Source of the DNA: Haladaptatus sp. QDMS2
Lineage (GTDB): Archaea; Halobacteriota; Halobacteria; Halobacteriales; Halococcaceae
Direction: 5' to 3'
NCBI RefSeq assembly: GCF_029338295.1
Contig: NZ_CP119791.1
Location: 2,294,001 to 2,358,000, forward strand
DNA length: 64,000 bases
In this document: piece after piece, positions 52,662-62,871 of the stretch
Layout: each line of letters begins with the position of its first letter
How positions within the stretch are numbered: the first letter of the stretch is position 1
Notes under the pieces: model-generated
What the model saw: the letters and a program-made list of their open reading frames with translations, nothing else
Databases searched by the model: none
What the model was told of the DNA's origin: nothing
Position numbers and translations under genes: made by a program

Positions 52662-55594
52662 GTTCCAATAGCACACCCAAAGAGATTGGCTCCATCAGCT
52701 TCGGGCTGATGAGTCCCGAGGAGTACCGTGAGATGAGCGCGACCAAAATCATCACCGCAGACACCTACGACGACGACGGGTTCCCCATCGACATGGGCCT
52801 CATGGACCCGCGTCTCGGAGTCATCGACCCCGGCCTGCAGTGTAAGACCTGCGGGAAGCACTCCGGGTCGTGTAACGGCCACTTCGGCCACATCGAACTC
52901 GCCGCGCCCGTCATCCACGTCGGCTTTACGAAGCTCATCCGGCGGCTCCTTCGTGGCACCTGTCGCAACTGCTCGCGGCTCTGCCTCACCGAGGAAGAGC
53001 GCGACGAGTTCCGCGACCAGCAGACGGTCGCTCGCGAACTCGGCAACGACCTGAACGACGTCACGAAGGCCGCCATCCGACAGGCCCGCAAGGCGGACAC
53101 CTGTCCGTTCTGTGGCGAGACGCAGTACGACATCCAGCACGAGAAGCCGACCACGTACTACGAGGTCCAGGACGTGCTGGCGTCCGACTACGCAGAGCAA
53201 ATCGCCGCGGCGATGCAGCCAAACGAGGAAGAAGACTGGGCTGGCCTCTCGCCACAGGAACTCGCAGACAAGACGGAAATCGACCTCCAGCGTATCAACG
53301 AAATCCTCTCCGGAGAGTTCCGTCCGGTCGAGATGGACCGTCGCGCCCTCGAAAAGGCGCTCAAAATCGACCTGACGGTCGAAGACATGAACAAGCTGAT
53401 GCCCTCGGACATTCGCGACTGGTTCGAGGACATCCCGGACGAGGACCTGGAAGTGCTCGGCATCGACTCCGAGCGCTCGCGCCCCGAGTGGATGATTCTC
53501 ACCGTGCTGCCGGTTCCGCCGGTCACCGCACGCCCATCCATCACCCTTGACAACGGCCAGCGCAGTGAGGACGACCTCACGCACAAACTCGTGGACATCA
53601 TCCGCATCAACCAGCGGTTCATGGAGAACCGCGAGGCGGGTGCCCCACAGCTGATTATCGAGGACCTTTGGGAACTGCTCCAGTACCACGTCACGACGTT
53701 CATGGACAACGAGATTTCGGGGACGCCGCCGGCCCGCCACCGTTCGGGTCGCCCGCTCAAGACGCTCAGTCAGCGTCTTAAAGGCAAGGAAGGGCGCTTC
53801 CGTGGTTCGCTGTCCGGGAAGCGTGTCAACTTCTCTGCGCGGACGGTCATCAGCCCGGACCCGACGCTCTCGCTCAACGAGGTCGGGGTCCCTGACCGCG
53901 TCGCAAAGGAGATGACACAGACGATGAACGTCACCGAGCGCACCTTAGAGGAGGCCCGGACCTACGTTCGAAACGGCCCGGACGGCCACCCCGGTGCGAA
54001 CTACGTGCGCCGCCCGGACGGCCGCCGCCTGAAGGTCACGCACAAGAACTGTGAGGAACTCGCAGAGAAGGTGGAGATTGGCTGGGAGGTCAACCGCCAC
54101 CTCATCGACGGCGACATCGTCATCTTCAACCGCCAGCCGTCGCTGCACCGGATGTCCATCATGGCCCACGAAGTGGTCGTGATGCCGTACAAGACGTTCC
54201 GCCTGAACACGGTTGTCTGTCCGCCGTACAACGCCGACTTCGACGGCGACGAGATGAACATGCACGCGCTGCAAAACGAGGAGGCGCGTGCCGAAGCGCG
54301 CGTCCTCATGCGTGTCCAGGAGCAAATTCTCTCGCCACGCTTCGGTGAGAACATCATCGGCGCGATTCAGGACCACATCAGTGGGACGTACCTGCTCACC
54401 CACGAGAACCCACAGTTCAACGAGACGCAGGCACTCGACCTGCTGCGCGCGACGCGCGTAGACGAACTCCCAGAACCGGACGGCAAGGACGAAGATGGGA
54501 TGGCTTACTGGACGGGCCGCACCATCTTCTCCGAACTGCTGCCGGGCGACCTGAGCCTCGAGTTCACGTCCTCGGCGGGCGACACCGTCATCATCGAGAA
54601 CGGCCAGTTGCTCGAAGGCACCATCGACGAGGACGCGGTCGGCGCGTTCGGTGGAAAGGTCGTAGACACCATCATGAAGCTGTACGGCGCGACCCGCGCT
54701 CGCATCTTCATCAACGAGATTTCCTCGCTCGCGATGCGTGCCATCATGCACTTCGGGTTCTCGCTCGGTATCGACGACGAGTCCATCGAGTCCGAGGCCG
54801 AAGAGCAAATCGACGAGGCAATCGACAACGCCTACGAGCGCGTCCAGGAACTCATCGAGACCTACGAGAACGGCGACCTGGAGTCCCTGCCGGGACGCAC
54901 CGTCGACGAGACTCTCGAGATGAAAATCATGCAGACGCTCGGGAAGGCCCGCGACTCTGCTGGTGACATCGCAGAGGAGCACTTCGCCGACGACAACCCG
55001 GCGGTCATCATGGCCGAATCCGGGGCGCGTGGCTCGCTGCTCAACCTGACGCAGATGGCCGCGTGTGTCGGCCAGCAGGCAGTGCGCGGCGAGCGCATCA
55101 ACCGTGGCTACGAGGACCGCACCCTGAGTCACTACCAGAAGGACGACCTTTCGGCGGACGCCCACGGCTTCGTCGAGAGTTCCTACCGGAAAGGACTCTC
55201 CCCGCGTGAGTTCTTCTTCCACGCGATGGGTGGCCGCGAGGGGCTCGTGGACACGGCAGTCCGCACCTCCAAGTCCGGCTACCTCCAGCGTCGGCTCATC
55301 AACGCCCTCTCCGAGCTCGAAACGCAGTACGACGGCACTGTACGCGACACGAGCGACACCATCGTTCAGTTCGAATTCGGTGAGGACGGTACGAGTCCGG
55401 TGAAAGTCTCCTCGTTCCAGGACCACGACATCGACGTCAATCAGATCGCAGACCGCGTGCTGAACGCGGAGTTCGAGTCCGAACGACGGAAAGAAGAGTA
55501 CCTCGGCCTCAAACGGCCGCCAACGAACCTCTCGGAGTACGCTGACGTGCGTGAAAGCGAGTACGCCGCGGAGGGGGTCGAATCCGATGACTGA
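52658..55594 (+). CDS. rpoA1: RNA polymerase subunit A' (N-terminal part of beta')
   Basis: A 978-residue subunit. It has a zinc site near the N-terminus ([20 protein letters not shown]), a second site CRNCSRLCL, and the catalytic aspartates in [13 protein letters not shown]. The long C-terminal half holds the bridge helix ([20 protein letters not shown]). It ends overlapping rpoA'' by eight bases. Confidence 0.98.
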   Translation: MSSNSTPKEIGSISFGLMSPEEYREMSATKIITADTYDDDGFPIDMGLMDPRLGVIDPGLQCKTCGKHSGSCNGHFGHIELAAPVIHVGFTKLIRRLLRGTCRNCSRLCLTEEERDEFRDQQTVARELGNDLNDVTKAAIRQARKADTCPFCGETQYDIQHEKPTTYYEVQDVLASDYAEQIAAAMQPNEEEDWAGLSPQELADKTEIDLQRINEILSGEFRPVEMDRRALEKALKIDLTVEDMNKLMPSDIRDWFEDIPDEDLEVLGIDSERSRPEWMILTVLPVPPVTARPSITLDNGQRSEDDLTHKLVDIIRINQRFMENREAGAPQLIIEDLWELLQYHVTTFMDNEISGTPPARHRSGRPLKTLSQRLKGKEGRFRGSLSGKRVNFSARTVISPDPTLSLNEVGVPDRVAKEMTQTMNVTERTLEEARTYVRNGPDGHPGANYVRRPDGRRLKVTHKNCEELAEKVEIGWEVNRHLIDGDIVIFNRQPSLHRMSIMAHEVVVMPYKTFRLNTVVCPPYNADFDGDEMNMHALQNEEARAEARVLMRVQEQILSPRFGENIIGAIQDHISGTYLLTHENPQFNETQALDLLRATRVDELPEPDGKDEDGMAYWTGRTIFSELLPGDLSLEFTSSAGDTVIIENGQLLEGTIDEDAVGAFGGKVVDTIMKLYGATRARIFINEISSLAMRAIMHFGFSLGIDDESIESEAEEQIDEAIDNAYERVQELIETYENGDLESLPGRTVDETLEMKIMQTLGKARDSAGDIAEEHFADDNPAVIMAESGARGSLLNLTQMAACVGQQAVRGERINRGYEDRTLSHYQKDDLSADAHGFVESSYRKGLSPREFFFHAMGGREGLVDTAVRTSKSGYLQRRLINALSELETQYDGTVRDTSDTIVQFEFGEDGTSPVKVSSFQDHDIDVNQIADRVLNAEFESERRKEEYLGLKRPPTNLSEYADVRESEYAAEGVESDD

Positions 55595-56777
55595 ACAAGA
55601 ATACGACGTACCCGAGGCAATCGCAGAACAGGTCGAAGCGACCGAGCTTCCGCGACGCCTCAAGACGAAACTCTACCAGACGTTAGAAGAGCGAAACGTC
55701 ACCGACGAGCAGGCAGAAGAAATCGTCATGGCGGTCGAGAACCGCTATCTCGAGACCCGCGTCGACCCACTCGACCCCGTTGGCACCGTGAGTGCCCAGT
55801 CGATTGGTGAGCCGGGGACGCAGATGACGATGAACACGTTCCACTACGCGGGTGTGGCAGAAATCGACGTCACGCAGGGGCTTCCACGACTCATCGAGCT
55901 GGTGGACGCCCGCAAGACGCCGGACACCCCGATGATGACCATCTATCTGGAAGACGAGTACGCCACGGACAAGGAACTCGCCCACGAGGTCGTCTGGAAC
56001 GTCGAATCGACGCGCATCCTCGCGCTCGGTGACATCAGCACGAACGTCGCCGACATGCTCGTCCAGGTGAACCTGAACCAGGAGACGCTGGACGAACGTG
56101 GCCTGACTGCAGAAGACATCGCGGGCACCATCGAGGACAAACTCGGCGTGAAGACGGTCCAGAACGGCACGTCCATCGAGTTCGGGCCGGAGAAGCCGAG
56201 CTACCGCGACCTGCTCCAGCTCGTCGAGGAACTGCGCGAAATCGTGTTCAAGGGCATCGAAGACGTTCGTCGCGTCGTCATCCGCAAGGAGAACTTAGAA
56301 GACGAAGACCAGTACGTCCTCTACACCGAAGGGTCTGCCTTCGGCGAGGTCCTCACCATCGAAGGTGTGGACGCCTCGCGGACGACGTGTAACAACATCC
56401 ACGAGATTCACCACACCCTCGGCATCGAGGCCGCCCGCGAGGCCATCATCGAGGAGACGATGAACACCCTCGAAGAGCAGGGGCTTGGCGACGTGAACAT
56501 CCGTCACATGATGCTCGTGGCGGACATCATGACCAACCGCGGCGAAATCGAGTCCATCGGTCGCCACGGTATCTCCGGCAGCAAGGAGTCCGTGCTCGCC
56601 CGTGCGGCATTCGAGGTCACGGTCAACCACCTGCTCGACGCTGCCATCCACGGCGAAGTCGACGACTTAGACGGCGTCACGGAGAACGTCATCGTCGGGA
56701 AGCCAATCCGCCTTGGCACCGGTGACGTCGACCTCAAGATGGGGTCGATAAACCGGAGCGCGGAGCAGGCAGACTGA
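55587..56777 (+). CDS. rpoA2: RNA polymerase subunit A'' (C-terminal part of beta')
   Basis: A 396-residue subunit continuing beta'. Blocks include [20 protein letters not shown] with the trigger loop, followed by [20 protein letters not shown] and then [11 protein letters not shown]. The start at 55587 lies eight bases before the rpoA' stop; the longer frame starting earlier is an artefact. Its stop TGA overlaps the NusA start. Confidence 0.98.
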   Translation: MTEQEYDVPEAIAEQVEATELPRRLKTKLYQTLEERNVTDEQAEEIVMAVENRYLETRVDPLDPVGTVSAQSIGEPGTQMTMNTFHYAGVAEIDVTQGLPRLIELVDARKTPDTPMMTIYLEDEYATDKELAHEVVWNVESTRILALGDISTNVADMLVQVNLNQETLDERGLTAEDIAGTIEDKLGVKTVQNGTSIEFGPEKPSYRDLLQLVEELREIVFKGIEDVRRVVIRKENLEDEDQYVLYTEGSAFGEVLTIEGVDASRTTCNNIHEIHHTLGIEAAREAIIEETMNTLEEQGLGDVNIRHMMLVADIMTNRGEIESIGRHGISGSKESVLARAAFEVTVNHLLDAAIHGEVDDLDGVTENVIVGKPIRLGTGDVDLKMGSINRSAEQAD

Positions 56778-57202
56778 TGAAAGTCACCCTCTCTGACACC
56801 GCTCGCCAGTTCATCGCCCTCTTCGAGGACGTGACGGGGGCGACCGCTCGCGACTGCGTGGTCGACGAGGAGAACGACCGTGTCATCATCCTCGTCGGCG
56901 CGGGCGAGATGGGCCGGGCCATCGGACCCGGCGGCAAGCACGTCAGAGAGGTCGAAGCCAAACTCGGCCGCGACATCGAACTCGTCGAAAATGCGGATAC
57001 GCCAGAGGCGTTCGTCGCGAACGCACTCGCGCCGGCAGCGGTCTATCACGTCACCATCAGCCACAACAACGACACCGTGGCCTACGTCGAGGTCGACCAG
57101 GACGACGCCGGCGTGGCGATTGGGAGAGAGGGACGCAACATCGCGGCGGCGCGGGTGTTAGCGAAGCGCCACCACGACATCGACGACATTCAGTTAACCT
57201 GA
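56777..57202 (+). CDS. nusA: NusA-like KH-domain transcription factor
   Basis: A 141-residue protein with two KH-type RNA-binding domains (GAGEMGRAIGPGGKHVREVE and VAIGREGRNIAAARVLAKRH, both with the GxxG loop). Archaeal NusA lacks the N-terminal polymerase-binding domain of bacterial NusA. Coupled to rpoA'' by start/stop overlap. Confidence 0.93.
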   Translation: MKVTLSDTARQFIALFEDVTGATARDCVVDEENDRVIILVGAGEMGRAIGPGGKHVREVEAKLGRDIELVENADTPEAFVANALAPAAVYHVTISHNNDTVAYVEVDQDDAGVAIGREGRNIAAARVLAKRHHDIDDIQLT

Positions 57203-57269
57203 CTCGCACGCGCGAGACAGGACACTTGCGGCGCTCAATTTTCGCGGTGAGAACGAAGAGAAGTGGAGT

Positions 57270-57527
57270 TTACCGGTTGAGTGCCTGGCGAGCGAGCGAG
57301 AGGCCGCCGATAATGACGATGGACGCGGCGAGCAGGAACGCGAGGCTCCACGACATGCCGACGACGATACCGGTAAAGGAGTTGGGTGCGCCGAAGGTAT
57401 CGACGACGAGCCCGAAGACGAATAGGCCGAGGACGATGGCGATGAGTTTCAGCAGGAAGGCATACCGGAACAGTTTCTCTAAGAAACTCACGTCTGAGGA
57501 GGGACTCGTACCCGTTGGCGTTGACAT
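57270..57527 (-). CDS. Small membrane protein inserted in the polymerase-ribosomal block
   Basis: An 85-residue protein with two or three membrane helices (FLLKLIAIVLGLFVFGLVVD, SWSLAFLLAASIVIIGGLSL). It is encoded against the direction of the surrounding nusA and rps12 genes, and so likely splits what is otherwise a continuous operon. The start at 57527 gives MSTPTGTSP. A promoter would lie in the AT-rich AATAATCTTTTTCTC on its upstream side. No family recognised. Confidence 0.68.
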   Translation of the reverse strand: MSTPTGTSPSSDVSFLEKLFRYAFLLKLIAIVLGLFVFGLVVDTFGAPNSFTGIVVGMSWSLAFLLAASIVIIGGLSLARQALNR

Positions 57528-57727
57528 AGGCAAATGTAGACGCGAAAACCGTAATAATCTTTTTCTCTTGATGACGGTGCACACGGTGCGTTGGGACGGA
57601 CGGAGCCTGACGCGCCGTGCGTGCTCGCCCGGAGCGTGATACCACGCGTCACGTTTCGTCGTCGTGGCCCCGTCTACGGGTGCGAAAAGGGAGGCTTAAG
57701 TAGCTCCGTCAGGTACGAAAGCGTACT

Positions 57728-58156
57728 ATGGCGAACGGCAAGTACGCCGCGCGGAAGCTCAAAAAGGACCGTCAGTCACACCGATGGTCCGACTCTGAGT
57801 ACGCGCGACGCGCCCGGGGGCTCGGCGTCAAGTCTGACCCTCTCGAGGGCGCACCGCAGGCCCGAGGTATCGTCCTGGAGAAAGTGGGCATCGAGGCAAA
57901 ACAGCCCAACTCTGCAATCCGAAAATGTGTCCGTGTTCAACTCATCAAGAACGGGAAGCAAGTCACCGCCTTCTGTCCTGGTGACGGCGCAATCTCGTTC
58001 ATCGACGAACACGACGAAGTCACCATCGCTGGCATCGGCGGCGCGAAGGGTCGCGCAATGGGTGACCTTTCGGGTGTCAACTACAAGGTCGAGAAGGTCA
58101 ATGGCGTGTCCATGATCGAGCTCGTCCGTGGCAACAAGGAGAAGCCGGTTCGATGA
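57728..58156 (+). CDS. rps12: Ribosomal protein S12
   Basis: A 142-residue small-subunit protein, start [20 protein letters not shown], with the conserved decoding loop [20 protein letters not shown]. The length is normal for archaea. Its stop overlaps the start of rps7. Confidence 0.98.
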   Translation: MANGKYAARKLKKDRQSHRWSDSEYARRARGLGVKSDPLEGAPQARGIVLEKVGIEAKQPNSAIRKCVRVQLIKNGKQVTAFCPGDGAISFIDEHDEVTIAGIGGAKGRAMGDLSGVNYKVEKVNGVSMIELVRGNKEKPVR

Positions 58157-58767
58157 GCGAAGAGGAAGCACCAGAGCCAGAGCAGCCAGCGGGCAGCGAC
58201 GAGCAAGAGACCGCTGCTGAGCTGTTTGGCAAGTGGGACGTCTCGGAAATCGAATACACGGACCCAAGCACCAAACGCTACATCACCGTGACGCCCATCG
58301 CCCACACGATGGGTCGCCACGCAAACAAGCAGTTCCAGAAGAGCGAAATCAGCATCGTCGAGCGCCTCATCAACCGTCTGATGCAGACCGATGAGAACAC
58401 GGGCAAAAAGCAGCAGGCGAGTTCCATCGTCGCAGACGCGTTCGACATCATCGCAGAGCGCACCGACGAGAACCCGGTCCAGATTCTCGTCCGCGCCGTC
58501 GAGAACTCCGCGCCCCGTGAAGAGACCGTCCGTCTCAAGTACGGTGGCATCTCGGTCCCACAGGCCGTCGACGTCGCACCACAGCGTCGCGTCGACCAGG
58601 CGCTCAAGTTCATCGCACAGGGCGCATACAGCGGCTCGTTCAAGAAGCCGACCAGTGCCGCAGAGGCACTCGCGTCCCAGCTGCTTGGTGCCGCAGACTA
58701 CGACGTCCAGACGTACGCTATCGGGCAGAAAGAAGAGAAAGAGCGCGTCGCCGCCGCCGCTCGGTAA
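58153..58767 (+). CDS. rps7: Ribosomal protein S7
   Basis: A 204-residue small-subunit assembly protein with the block [20 protein letters not shown] and [19 protein letters not shown], and a long acidic N-terminal extension of about 35 residues as usual in halophiles. In many haloarchaea fusA (EF-2) follows; here about 5 kb of other genes intervenes. Confidence 0.98.
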   Translation: MSEEEAPEPEQPAGSDEQETAAELFGKWDVSEIEYTDPSTKRYITVTPIAHTMGRHANKQFQKSEISIVERLINRLMQTDENTGKKQQASSIVADAFDIIAERTDENPVQILVRAVENSAPREETVRLKYGGISVPQAVDVAPQRRVDQALKFIAQGAYSGSFKKPTSAAEALASQLLGAADYDVQTYAIGQKEEKERVAAAAR

Positions 58768-58851
58768 CCGTTCCCTTCTCTCCGTTTTCACCGACCGCCG
58801 AGCGACAGCCTCGTCCCCGGTATAAACACCCGTTTGTTCCCGCCAGCAGGC

Positions 58852-58857
58852 TTTTTT
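58852..58857 (+). terminator. Oligo-T tract after rps7
   Basis: TTTTTT directly before the next ATG, about 85 nt after the rps7 stop. It may end the rps7 message. Confidence 0.4.
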
Positions 58858-59358
58858 ATGTTTGCAGAAATCGGTAGAAGAATGGCGGAGACTGACACAC
58901 TCGTCCCACACGACCCCGTTGACGTTCCGGAGGTAGACTATTCGACGAAGGTGCTCGCTGGCGCTGCGACGGTTGGCATTCTGGTGAACCTGAACGCGCT
59001 CATCATCCCAATTCTGGGAATAATTGGCGGTGGCGTGCTCGCTGGGTTTATCGCGGCGTACGCGGCAGGCGGCACCTATCGCGGCGTCGCCCACGGCCTC
59101 ATCGCGGGGGCACTGACGGGGTTCGCGGGCGGCCTCGTGGTTGTCCTGACCGGGAGCCTCATCGGATTGTACAGCGAACCACCGTCCTTGCTGTTGAACT
59201 TCGTCGGACCGGTGAGCCCGTGGTACGACCACATGGGCGGCGCGGGGAACCTCCTTATCGTGACGACAATTACGATACTCATCACGGTCGATGCCCTCCT
59301 TGGAAGCCTGTTCGGCAGCGGGGCACGTCGGGCGGTCGACCAGGTTATCGACCGCTGA
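58858..59358 (+). CDS. DUF5518 family membrane protein
   Basis: A 166-residue protein with about four membrane helices (LAGAATVGILVNLNALIIPI, IIGGGVLAGFIAAYAAGGTY, GLIAGALTGFAGGLVVVLTG, LLIVTTITILITVDALLGSL). The Gly-rich first helix pair is typical of the haloarchaeal DUF5518 family. Start at 58858 or at the MAETDT Met 24 bases later. Function unknown. A TATA-like TATAAAC lies at about 58821. Confidence 0.78.
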   Translation: MFAEIGRRMAETDTLVPHDPVDVPEVDYSTKVLAGAATVGILVNLNALIIPILGIIGGGVLAGFIAAYAAGGTYRGVAHGLIAGALTGFAGGLVVVLTGSLIGLYSEPPSLLLNFVGPVSPWYDHMGGAGNLLIVTTITILITVDALLGSLFGSGARRAVDQVIDR

Positions 59359-59364
59359 GAACGA

Positions 59365-59892
59365 TTACTTTTCGCGGACCAGTCCGTAGACGAGACCCAT
59401 CATCCCGCCGTAGGTCGCCCAGCTAAACAGGGCAATTGGGTCCACGAGGGGAGTCGCGGTGGGGTAACCGAGGATGGCGAGCCACCCGGGGACGAAGAGA
59501 CTCCAGAACATGAGACCGACGACGATGCCGTATCCCTGTCCGAGTGCGAACAGCGTCACGCCCAGTGCGGAGCGACTGAGCAGGGGGACGAGGAGCTTCT
59601 GGAGGACGGTGCTCTGACTGGAGAGCATGATGACCTTGTTGACGAACGCGTTCACCGACCCGGAGACGAAGGCAACGAACGGAATCCCGAGGAGGATGCC
59701 GTAGCCGAACAGCGCGAGCCAGCCGCCGTTGAGCGAGGCCATGCCCACGGTGGCGCCGATCTCGCGGATGGCGTCGGGGTTCCAGAGCTGGAGAATCAAC
59801 CCGCCCTGAAACGCCCCGAACAGCCCACCCGCGACGATGGCCTCGAACTGCTCGCCAGTGATTGCGACCGAAGACCGGAGGTTCTCGTACAT
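59365..59892 (-). CDS. Haloarchaeal multi-pass membrane protein
   Basis: A 175-residue protein with four membrane segments (FEAIVAGGLFGAFQGGLILQ, GGWLALFGYGILLGIPFVAF, LGVTLFALGQGYGIVVGLMF, LFSWATYGGMMGLVYGLV). It resembles the histidine-kinase-associated or YeeE-like small membrane families only weakly. It is convergent with the DUF5518 gene, separated by six bases. Confidence 0.65.
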   Translation of the reverse strand: MYENLRSSVAITGEQFEAIVAGGLFGAFQGGLILQLWNPDAIREIGATVGMASLNGGWLALFGYGILLGIPFVAFVSGSVNAFVNKVIMLSSQSTVLQKLLVPLLSRSALGVTLFALGQGYGIVVGLMFWSLFVPGWLAILGYPTATPLVDPIALFSWATYGGMMGLVYGLVREK

Positions 59893-60295
59893 GGCCTCTC
59901 GTTCGATATATCGGTGGAAAAGTCTCGTGCAGTGTGCAGCCGGGTGTTTAAATATGCCCCGGTCACAGAGTGCGAGCAGGCCGAATTGACATGCGTAATA
60001 CCATTTAATTCATTAGAATGAAACCAGGTAAGTTACTAATTCAAACCTGTTGTCATAAAGGACCGTGCTAACCCGGGGAAACTATCAGGTGGAAAACTGG
60101 CTTTCTGCAAGGTACGTGACGGCAGGTCACGGTGTGGGCGACCGAGCTGCCACGGGCTGTGCGGGCCGTTCCCGATTATCCAGCGACGATCGATGGAAGT
60201 CGGGATGGTCCACAGGCCCGTGTGTTGTGATGTCACCCCAACGTTGCCCTGCAGCGTGAGGACACACCCATCCCGTCGTCATCCTCGTGATACCC
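59893..60295 (+). promoter_or_regulatory. Long upstream region of the DUF6230 gene
   Basis: About 400 bases without a gene. An AT-rich section at about 59990-60058 (ACCATTTAATTCATTAGAAT and TAAGTTACTAATTCAAACC) holds probable promoter elements. The remaining 235 bases to the ATG are GC-rich and would be a long leader if transcription starts there. No riboswitch pattern recognised. Confidence 0.4.
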
Positions 60296-60949
60296 ATGTA
60301 CAGAAAAGCACTTCTGGCAAAAGGAATGAGCGCATCGTTCGGAACCCTCCTGCTCGTGGGAGCCCTCGTCATGGCGACGGGTACGGCTTACGCAGCACCC
60401 CTCGCAGGCATCGGCGGCTTTACGATTCAGGCAGAGGAGATTCGAGCTGACTCGGCCGTCATCTACCCTGGCGCTGACGACACCAGCGAACAGGGAGCCT
60501 ACCCGATGGCCGTCGTCGAGCAGAAAGGCGTGGAAATTGAAGGACTGAAACTCATCAAAGAACTCGAAGTCGACTCGCTTCCCGGACTCAGCGGGAACGC
60601 GCGTATCGTGATGACGTCGAGTGAGACAGTCGAAGCCGACCAGCAACTCATCAAGGTGAGTAACATCCAGGCCGAGCAGGCGACGTTCAACCAACAGCTC
60701 ATCGACGAGCACCACTCGGATGACCCGACCCGTAAGTTCGACATCAAGTCCGGGTCGGCAACCGACGACATCGAAGGTCGGACCGTCTCCATCAACAACG
60801 ACGGCCCAGCACAGGTGCTGAAGAATGCGAGAATCAACACCCACTACCTCGCGACCAACACCATTAGCCTGCCCGGACTGGAACTCGACGTTCAGTACGA
60901 CGCAGACGGTGACGGCGAGTACAACGAAAACAGCGGCGACGGCGAATAA
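60296..60949 (+). CDS. DUF6230-type secreted protein
   Basis: A 217-residue exported protein. A signal-like helix (ASFGTLLLVGALVMATGTAY) precedes a beta-rich domain (GIGGFTIQAEEIRADSAVIY, GVEIEGLKLIKELEVDSLPG, ATFNQQLIDEHHSDDPT). The pattern fits DUF6230, known to me from actinobacteria where it stands next to DUF6114. Start at ATG 60296; a GTG nine bases earlier is possible. Followed after five bases by the DUF6114 gene. Confidence 0.75.
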   Translation: MYRKALLAKGMSASFGTLLLVGALVMATGTAYAAPLAGIGGFTIQAEEIRADSAVIYPGADDTSEQGAYPMAVVEQKGVEIEGLKLIKELEVDSLPGLSGNARIVMTSSETVEADQQLIKVSNIQAEQATFNQQLIDEHHSDDPTRKFDIKSGSATDDIEGRTVSINNDGPAQVLKNARINTHYLATNTISLPGLELDVQYDADGDGEYNENSGDGE

Positions 60950-60954
60950 GACCC

Positions 60955-61392
60955 ATGACGTCTGAGCAGACCGATACCACAATGATTCCCGGACTGGCCC
61001 CCCTCAGACAGCGACACGACCGCTTTACAAACTGGCGCAGCGAGCGACCGTTTGCCGGTGGTGTGCTGTTGATTCTCGCGAGCGCCATCATCGGGTACGT
61101 CCCGCTGCAGTTCGCGGGTGAACTCATCTTCATCGGCGGCACGTTCACCATCATCGGGCTAGTGTTCGCGACGTTCGTGTTCCTGTCCGGAGTGGGCGCA
61201 CTCTCCATGCCGGAGCACTCGACCATCTTCGGCGTGGCGGGTGTGGCACTCTCGATTCTCTCCCTGATGGGCGCCCTCGGCGGCCTGTTCATCGGGATGC
61301 TCATCGGCATCGTCGGTGGGAATCTGTGTGTCGCGTGGGACAAAGGCCGCAGAGCCGAGGCTGAGGCATCATCAGATGAACAAACTGCGTAG
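60955..61392 (+). CDS. DUF6114-type membrane protein
   Basis: A 145-residue protein with four membrane helices (AGGVLLILASAIIGYVPLQF, FIGGTFTIIGLVFATFVFLS, STIFGVAGVALSILSLMGAL, FIGMLIGIVGGNLCVAW). It begins with a charged stretch containing WRSERPFAGGVLLI, typical of DUF6114. It has an overlap of 17 bases with the following repeat gene. The membrane partner of the exported DUF6230 protein is the obvious guess. Confidence 0.75.
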   Translation: MTSEQTDTTMIPGLAPLRQRHDRFTNWRSERPFAGGVLLILASAIIGYVPLQFAGELIFIGGTFTIIGLVFATFVFLSGVGALSMPEHSTIFGVAGVALSILSLMGALGGLFIGMLIGIVGGNLCVAWDKGRRAEAEASSDEQTA

Positions 61393-62857
61393 CGTACTCG
61401 CAGTCGTCGCGGCGACGACGCTGCTCGTGAGTGGTGGCGTCGGCTTTCTCGCGACGGACGTTGCGACGGCGGCCCCGGACAACGTCGACGACCGCGAGTC
61501 GTTCACCGTGAGCACGGGTCAAATCGACTTAGACGAGAGTGGCGGCCTCATTTGTGCGGAAAAGCAGGCCCCCGACGTGAACAAGGTCACCGTCACGCAG
61601 GCGACGATGAAGGACGTGACCATCTACCTGAACGGCGGAGAGATTCAACAGCGCATCGAGATGGACGAGAGCAGAGTGAACCAGTCGCTGGTCATGTACA
61701 CCAACGGCGAGAACGCGCAGGTGAACCTGCTCGCCACGCTCAACGCGTGTATTCCACTCGACCAGAACTCAGAAACCGTGGTCGAAGCGTACTTCCTGAC
61801 CGCAGAGTCCCTCGATTCTGACGGGATGGAACTCATCGCCGGCCCGGATGCCGCGAGCGACGCGCCCGAACCGGGTGGTCTCTCACTCCCACCTGGCCTC
61901 ACGAACAACTCGACGAACTCGAGTTCGGACCCGGTTCCCGACCTCGACAACTCGACCGACGACGTGACCGACACGGTCAACAACACTTCCGACACGATAA
62001 ACGAGACCATCGACGACCCCGCTGACACTGTCGACGACACGACCGACGTGGTGAACAACACGACGGATGTGGTGGACGACACCACTGACGACGTGACCGA
62101 CGTGGTGAACAACACGACGGACGACGTCTCAGACACCATCGAGAACCCGACTGAGACGATAGAAAACGGCGTGGACAACACCACCGACACGGTGAACGAC
62201 ACCGTGGACGACCCGGACGGGACGGTCGATGACACGGTCGACAACACCACGGACACGGTGGACGATACGACGGATACGGTGAACGACACGACGGATGGTG
62301 CGACTGACACCGTAGACGACACGACAGACGCGGTGAATGAAACCACGAACGACACGACGGACACCGTGGACGAGACGGTGGATGACACGACGGACGCGGT
62401 GGACGACACGACCGGTGGAGCGACCAACGATACCACCGACGCCGTAGACGACACCGTGGACGAGACGACTGATGGGGTTGACGACACTGCTGGGACCGTT
62501 GACGACACCGTAAACGACACGACGGACACCGTAGACGACACGACCGATACCGTCGAGAACACGACCGACGGGACGACCGACACGGTCGACGATACCGTGG
62601 ACGACACCACGGACACGCTGAGCGGGACGACGGAGACCGCGTCGCCGACGGAGACGACAGATTCGGGCGGAGAGACGACAGAGACCCAGGGCGACAGCAC
62701 AGACACCGTGGACGAGACGACTGACGGGGTGACGGATACGGTAGACGACACCACCGATGGACTCGTCACCACGACGGAGAACACGACCGAGAGCGACGAC
62801 TCGGACGACGGACTGCTGTTGACACTCGGCCAGCAGTCAGACGGGTTGCTCTCGTAG
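61376..62857 (+). CDS. Secreted repeat protein with (TVDDTTD)n tract
   Basis: A 493-residue exported protein. A signal segment (VLAVVAATTLLVSGGVGFLA) leads to an N-terminal domain (about 36-160) with Cys60 and Cys125 that could form a disulfide. A Pro/Gly/Asn/Ser linker is followed by about 220 residues of degenerate 7-11 residue repeats with consensus DTVDDTTD (190-411) and a shorter block near 440-465. The repeats contain many N-glycosylation sequons (NNT, NDT, ENT). The tail ends LLLTLGQQSDGLLS. It looks like a long acidic stalk on the cell surface. Confidence 0.78.
   Translation: MNKLRSVLAVVAATTLLVSGGVGFLATDVATAAPDNVDDRESFTVSTGQIDLDESGGLICAEKQAPDVNKVTVTQATMKDVTIYLNGGEIQQRIEMDESRVNQSLVMYTNGENAQVNLLATLNACIPLDQNSETVVEAYFLTAESLDSDGMELIAGPDAASDAPEPGGLSLPPGLTNNSTNSSSDPVPDLDNSTDDVTDTVNNTSDTINETIDDPADTVDDTTDVVNNTTDVVDDTTDDVTDVVNNTTDDVSDTIENPTETIENGVDNTTDTVNDTVDDPDGTVDDTVDNTTDTVDDTTDTVNDTTDGATDTVDDTTDAVNETTNDTTDTVDETVDDTTDAVDDTTGGATNDTTDAVDDTVDETTDGVDDTAGTVDDTVNDTTDTVDDTTDTVENTTDGTTDTVDDTVDDTTDTLSGTTETASPTETTDSGGETTETQGDSTDTVDETTDGVTDTVDDTTDGLVTTTENTTESDDSDDGLLLTLGQQSDGLLS
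61943..62785 (+). repeat. Degenerate minisatellite inside the repeat gene
   Basis: DNA tandem units based on GACACSGTSGACGACACSACS, with AAC substituted for GAC in places, coding for Asp/Thr/Val/Asn. Unit lengths vary between 18 and 33 nt, so it has grown by slippage or unequal exchange. Confidence 0.75.
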
Positions 62858-62871
62858 AGTAATCGGGCGGT

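Noticed and set aside
61645-62784. Long minus-strand open frame (about 379 codons, Ser/Val-rich) opposite the repeat gene
   Set aside because: It is the reverse reading of the TVDDTTD repeats; composition is not that of a haloarchaeal protein, and the plus-strand gene has a signal, domain and operon context.
62593-62790. Possible CRISPR-like regular repeats in the repeat gene
   Set aside because: Units are coding, of variable length and without unique spacers of constant size.
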